Positions 63,854 through 64,000 of a stretch of DNA of 64,000 nt are shown piece after piece. Every line of letters starts with the position of its first letter. Position 1 is the stretch's first letter. The translations under genes and the position numbers were made by a program. This DNA is from Triplophysa rosa. Taxonomy: Eukaryota; Chordata; Actinopteri; Cypriniformes; Nemacheilidae. The stretch covers positions 13,295,189 through 13,359,188 of the forward strand of contig NC_079913.1 in NCBI RefSeq assembly GCF_024868665.1. The letters run 5' to 3'. The notes beneath the pieces were generated by a model, which saw nothing but the letters and a program-made list of their open reading frames with translations, was not told the DNA's origin and did not search any database.

Positions 63854-64000
63854 CTATAATGTGAGACAGAGAAAGTATATCATGTATTTCTATTAAAGAG
63901 GAGTTTAAACACAATGATCACAATTGAGTTTTTTCTGTAGCAATAAATAGTTTGCCATATTTTGGAACAGTTTTGTAGGAATAAACGTACAAAACATTTT

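Overview
The window is vertebrate nuclear DNA, most likely from a cyprinid-type teleost. The evidence is split genes with GT-AG introns, orthologues of human chromosome 12 genes, and a heavy load of short DNA transposons typical of cyprinid genomes, above all a repeat beginning TTAAAGGGATAGTTCACCC. There are no operons, ribosome binding sites, prokaryotic genes or CRISPR.

Layout. (1) 1-9394, plus strand: metap2, 5' truncated by the window edge. (2) 13246-20840, minus strand: usp44, tail-to-tail with metap2. (3) 20.79-21.5 kb: a small CpG/CRE-containing promoter region between usp44 and the head-to-head gene depdc4 (21505-25045, plus). (4) 26.1-38.8 kb, plus: scyl2 with a long 3' UTR. For usp44, depdc4 and scyl2 the exon lengths I read sum to exact multiples of three (694, 535 and 915 residues). 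(5) 39657-42206, minus: the 3' part of a gene with tandem WWE domains. (6) 44.4-60.3 kb: a rearranged region with two assembly gaps. It holds two near-identical copies of a decayed nup107 gene, a frameshifted slc35e3 fragment, an intact Tc1/mariner transposase, a truncated LINE and an unidentified coding-like segment. (7) 62112-63853, minus: a second WWE gene that runs off the right edge.

The four solid genes are housekeeping or signalling genes: N-terminal methionine removal, deubiquitination at the mitotic checkpoint, a DEP-domain protein and a clathrin-traffic pseudokinase. They do not form a pathway. The two WWE genes resemble the PARP12/ZC3HAV1 group, which is usually linked to ADP-ribose binding and antiviral response, but no PARP catalytic domain is visible in either.

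The most interesting material is in the right-hand 25 kb: a relic of the nup107-slc35e3 pair (neighbours on human 12q15), a probable false or very recent duplication around it, and WWE genes built from a repeated three-exon module. Exon borders were read by eye from splice motifs and family similarity, so individual borders may be off by a few bases.
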